From: DASRBO01 sp035653595
Lineage (GTDB): Bacteria; Actinomycetota; Acidimicrobiia; Acidimicrobiales; JAJPHE01
Direction: 5' to 3'
NCBI GenBank assembly: GCA_035653595.1
Contig: DASRBO010000112.1
Coordinates: 1-26,676 of the forward strand
DNA length: 26,676 bases
Shown here: positions 23,998 to 26,676 of the stretch, one piece after another
How positions within the stretch are numbered: position 1 is the first letter of the stretch
Layout of the letters: the number at the start of each line of letters is the position of its first letter
The notes under the pieces: model-generated
What the model saw: the letters and a program-made list of their open reading frames with translations, nothing else
Database searches by the model: none
Told to the model about the DNA's origin: nothing
Made by a program: the position numbers and the translations under genes

Positions 23998-24819
23998 GTG
24001 TCCAGCGTCCAGACCGGCTTGGAGTGGCGGGAACAGGACCGTCTGATTCATCTGCAGGGATGCCTCAACTTCAGGGACCTCGGTGGTTATCGGACCGTGG
24101 ATGGTCGGTGGGTGAAGACCCGATGCTTGTTTCGATCAGCCGAGCTCTGCCACCTGACCGAACCCGATCTGGCCCGGATCAAGGAGCTGGGCATCAAGGT
24201 GGTGGTCGACCTGCGCAACGAACCAGAGCGCAAGGCGCGTCCCGGCCGGGTGCTCCCAGGCGTCGAGGTGGTGTGCCGCACCACGCCGGCGGTGGGCTCA
24301 GGAGCCACTCTCGAGGAAGAGATAGTCCGGGGCCAGCTGCCCGAGCGGGACGACCAGTGGGTCCTCGACAGCTACCGCGACATGCTCACCCGTTTGGCTC
24401 CGGAGTTCCGCCTCCTCGTGCAACGAGCGACCACGAGCGACCGGGCGCCGGTCCTGTTCCACTGCGCCGCCGGCAAGGACCGCACCGGCCTGGCCGCGGC
24501 CATCCTCCTCGGCCTGCTTGGCGTCCCCGACGCCACGATCCAGGAGGACTACGAACTGACCACCGTGCACTACGCCCCCCGACGCCTGGACGGGCTCAGG
24601 ACGCTCCTGGCCGACCACGGTGTGACCGAGGCCGAGGTCCGCCACCTGGTCGAGGCCCGGCCCCACGCCATGGCCGGTACCCTCGCCCACATCCACGAGC
24701 GTTGGGGCGGCTTCGTGGGCTACGCCGAGGCGATTCTGGGCCTCGGCCAGGACGTCGTCGAGCGGTTGCGGGGCCCCCTGCTGAACGGGCCCGCGGCGGA
24801 TCGGATGACTCCCCGATAG
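23998..24819 (+). CDS. PtpB-like tyrosine/phosphoinositide phosphatase
   Basis: This 273-residue protein matches the PtpB-type dual-specificity phosphatases. It shows the family opening GCLNFRDLGGYRTVDGRWVK (21-40), FRSAELCHLTEPDLARI, VVDLRNEPER, and the P-loop HCAAGKDRTG at 155-164 with Cys156, Lys160 and Arg162. Lys and Asp in CxxGKDR are typical of this group and of lipid phosphatases. Members dephosphorylate phosphotyrosine, phosphoserine/threonine or phosphoinositides. No signal peptide is seen. GTG 23998 lacks a clear ribosome site. It diverges from the methyltransferase gene across 103 bp. Confidence 0.87.
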   Translation: MSSVQTGLEWREQDRLIHLQGCLNFRDLGGYRTVDGRWVKTRCLFRSAELCHLTEPDLARIKELGIKVVVDLRNEPERKARPGRVLPGVEVVCRTTPAVGSGATLEEEIVRGQLPERDDQWVLDSYRDMLTRLAPEFRLLVQRATTSDRAPVLFHCAAGKDRTGLAAAILLGLLGVPDATIQEDYELTTVHYAPRRLDGLRTLLADHGVTEAEVRHLVEARPHAMAGTLAHIHERWGGFVGYAEAILGLGQDVVERLRGPLLNGPAADRMTPR

Positions 24820-24828
24820 CGGCCGCGG

Positions 24829-25842
24829 TCATCCCTTCACGTGAACGGTCATGACCGTGTCGGGCAGCCCCGGGTCCAGCCGGGCGACGATCGGCTCGAG
24901 ACGGTCCCTTGCCGTGGTCAGCACGGGCCCGAAGCGAGACCTCCAGTCGGCCTCGACCTGACTGACGAGCGGGAGGTAGGCGTCGCGGAGATACCGCCCG
25001 ACCCCCGTCAGGACAGCCACCTTGGCGTCGGGGTGATCCGGGTCCGGGTGGACGGAGACGACGCCGTGGCGTTCCAGACCCGACTTGCCGTTGCCGGTGA
25101 CCCTCAGTGCGGCCGGCAACTCCCTGAGCCCGGCCGCGTCGCTTCTGGCGAAGGCTCGAGCCAGTCCCTCGGCGATGACCAGAGCGCCGCCGCCCGCCTC
25201 GGAGTAGTCGATGGCGAAGGCCAACAGCAGCTGGGAGAGCAGGGGCACAAGGCCGAGGGGTGAGGTCGCTCCACCCGACCGGCGGGGGACCGGTCGCCAA
25301 TCCTGACCGTGCGCGGGCAGCCCCGCCTCATCGGGTCGTCCGTTACGACGGGATCCACCCGTGACGCTGGGGTCAGCCGTCCCGTAGCTGATCGGGAAAT
25401 GCGGCAGTTCGAGCGCCAGATGCCCGGTCAGCTCAGCCAGGGCCGCTCGAAGGGTGGGAAGGTCGATCTCCAGCCGAGCGGACCAGGCCAGTTCGGTGCT
25501 CGGCTCCAGCGTCGCCCATGTCGCGGCCGCCTCGACGCCCGAACCGGTCAGGCCGATCTGCGCCTGCAGGCCGGTTCCCTCCGAGGTTACCCACCCCCGG
25601 GTGGCCGCGGTGCCGACGAGCTGTCGCGCTGCCCGCTTGGACAGGCGGGTGAGCTCGGGAAGCTGGCGCAGAGTGACGGTACCGGTCAGCGGGACGCACC
25701 GGAGGAGCCCGAACCACATGGCCGGGGAGGGCACCGGCCCGGCGCCGGCCCCACTCCGCTCGAGCTGGGTGGTCAGGTCGGCAAGAGCCCGGGCGAGGAG
25801 GCCGGACAGAGGGATGTCACGAGCTCCGCGGTGCTGGTCCAC
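24829..25842 (-). CDS. Uncharacterised protein with possible winged-helix segment
   Basis: I do not recognise a family for this 337-residue protein. Residues 9-27 (DIPLSGLLARALADLTTQL) look helical. About residues 52-90 (TGTVTLRQLPELTRLSKRAARQLVGTAATRGWV) read like a winged-helix DNA-binding segment of MarR type. The middle holds a low-complexity linker and the end is an Asp/Pro-rich domain. It could be a regulator, but no ligand domain is evident. I chose GTG 25842, 49 bp after the 2TM gene stop. A longer frame exists but overlaps that gene. It ends 9 bp from the convergent phosphatase gene. Confidence 0.6.
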   Translation of the reverse strand: MDQHRGARDIPLSGLLARALADLTTQLERSGAGAGPVPSPAMWFGLLRCVPLTGTVTLRQLPELTRLSKRAARQLVGTAATRGWVTSEGTGLQAQIGLTGSGVEAAATWATLEPSTELAWSARLEIDLPTLRAALAELTGHLALELPHFPISYGTADPSVTGGSRRNGRPDEAGLPAHGQDWRPVPRRSGGATSPLGLVPLLSQLLLAFAIDYSEAGGGALVIAEGLARAFARSDAAGLRELPAALRVTGNGKSGLERHGVVSVHPDPDHPDAKVAVLTGVGRYLRDAYLPLVSQVEADWRSRFGPVLTTARDRLEPIVARLDPGLPDTVMTVHVKG

Positions 25843-25891
25843 GCGGCGCCACCGTACCCCGGCGTCCGGGTAGACCGAGCGTCGGACAAAG

Positions 25892-26269
25892 TCAGCGAGT
25901 CTTGGACTCCCGTTCCATCTCGCGGCGGATCTCCGCCTCGGAGATCGGCTTGTGACCGAACACGGCCCAGGCATGGGCCGCCGTCAGCAGGACCCAGGCG
26001 ATGGCCGGGTAGATGATCCAGTAGTTCCACACGTGCGGTATGCCGGAACTCTGGCTGAAGCCGCTGGTTGGCCAGCCGCCGGCGTTGTGGTACTCGCCGG
26101 TCGTCCAGATGGCGGTGAGGACGATCATCCCCAGGGCTGCCATCACCGTGCTGTTCCAGAACCGACGCCTGCGCTCGATCTGCCTCACCGCCTGTCGACG
26201 GGCGAGCTCATCCCCGTCAGGGACGAGGTCGGGTTCCGCAGGTGAGCTCCGCGTTCTCAGGTCGGACAT
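25892..26269 (-). CDS. 2TM-domain small membrane protein
   Basis: This 125-residue protein has two predicted transmembrane helices, about residues 39-57 (NSTVMAALGMIVLTAIWTT) and 83-104 (YWIIYPAIAWVLLTAAHAWAVF). A polar N-terminal region precedes them and the ending is HKPISEAEIRREMER. The Trp-rich loop, the HAWAVF segment and the EIxREMER tail match the 2TM domain seen in many bacterial proteins, sometimes fused to histidine kinases or regulators. Its function is unknown. ATG 26269 has AGGAGG 6 nt upstream. The possible winged-helix gene follows on the same strand, so the pair may be an operon. Confidence 0.8.
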   Translation of the reverse strand: MSDLRTRSSPAEPDLVPDGDELARRQAVRQIERRRRFWNSTVMAALGMIVLTAIWTTGEYHNAGGWPTSGFSQSSGIPHVWNYWIIYPAIAWVLLTAAHAWAVFGHKPISEAEIRREMERESKTR

Positions 26270-26676
26270 TGCCGCCTCCTCCGGAGGTGTTGTCGCCTGC
26301 CTGCGGCCGTGGCCGCCGGGGCGGACGGCCGGGGGGGGCGAGCCTCCTGAACGATGCTGGACCGGCCCGGCTCGGACGCCCAGAGGCGGATGGCGGAGTG
26401 GGCCGGGGCCCTAGTTCCCTTCGGCCGGCCCCAGGGCGCCCTACACCACCAGGCCCTCGTCCCCTTCCACGCCCGGCCGCGGCCTTCGCACCCTGGTGCC
26501 ATGACGCTCTCGCTCTCTCGCCCGCCGGGCCCACCGACCGTCGCTCCTGGACCTCTGACCACAGGGGGCAGGTCCGACCTCCGCCCGCCCGCCGCCGTCC
26601 GCCGCATCGTCCCGTGCGCCCTGGCGACGGCCGCACTGCTCGTGACGCGGCGGCTCCATCAACCGACGGAGAACAA
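26270..26676. other. Region without a recognised gene
   Basis: These 407 bp at the window edge hold no ORF that I recognise. A plus-strand frame from ATG 26502 stays open to the edge (MTLSLSRPPGPPTV...), with a short hydrophobic stretch CALATAALLV, but it has no ribosome site or known homology. The 5' part presumably carries the promoter of the 2TM gene on the minus strand. Confidence 0.4.

Noticed and set aside
26502..26676. Open frame running off the window end
   Set aside because: No ribosome site and no recognisable homology; the hydrophobic stretch is too short to support a call.

Overview
The window looks like chromosomal DNA from a very GC-rich actinobacterium, possibly an uncultured member of the Acidimicrobiia. 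That assignment is an inference from base composition, frequent GTG starts, the actinobacterial [3Fe-4S] ferredoxin type and the SUF gene set; no rRNA or other marker gene is present. I found no tRNA, rRNA, CRISPR array or intact insertion sequence.

Region 1 (1-11307) is an iron-sulfur cluster assembly locus split into two converging operons. The plus-strand arm is sufB, a small four-cysteine protein, sufD, a Rieske [2Fe-2S] protein and a first sufC, with the last three genes joined by 4-bp stop/start overlaps. The minus-strand arm, read from 11307 downwards, is a second sufC, sufS, sufU, a [3Fe-4S] ferredoxin, a ferredoxin reductase and a large cyclase-ATPase-TPR regulator. SufS and SufU would supply sulfur, SufBCD would be the scaffold, and the ferredoxin/reductase pair could supply electrons. 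Both arms start at similar -10 elements followed by CCAG, and the second sufC appears leaderless.

Region 2 (11308-17836) is metabolic. It holds a glycogen-debranching-type enzyme, an MBL-fold hydrolase, an acyl-CoA dehydrogenase lacking the usual catalytic Glu, an alpha/beta hydrolase whose nucleophile position is Arg, thiamine-phosphate synthase and a HhH-GPD protein. Between the dehydrogenase and the hydrolase is a 320-bp stretch with no conventional gene. It contains a 17-nt match to the 16S rRNA 3' tail, a downstream copy of that tail, several hairpins and a strong intrinsic terminator. This is the most unusual element of the window.

Region 3 (17837-22347) is accessory and partly decayed. 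A degraded AbiEii-type nucleotidyltransferase with its small partner lies between the intact HhH-GPD gene and an orphan 5' stub of a second HhH-GPD gene; both carry the same 19-bp repeat. This suggests insertion by recombination inside the HhH-GPD gene. Next come a long palindrome, a RibD/DHFR-like reductase, a second cysteine-desulfurase-like enzyme, a possible VOC-gene remnant and a secreted G1 (eqolisin) peptidase.

Region 4 (22348-26676) holds a frameshifted GNAT acetyltransferase overlapping a SAM methyltransferase, a PtpB-like phosphatase, an unrecognised protein with a possible winged-helix segment and a 2TM-domain membrane protein. The last 407 bp show no recognisable gene.
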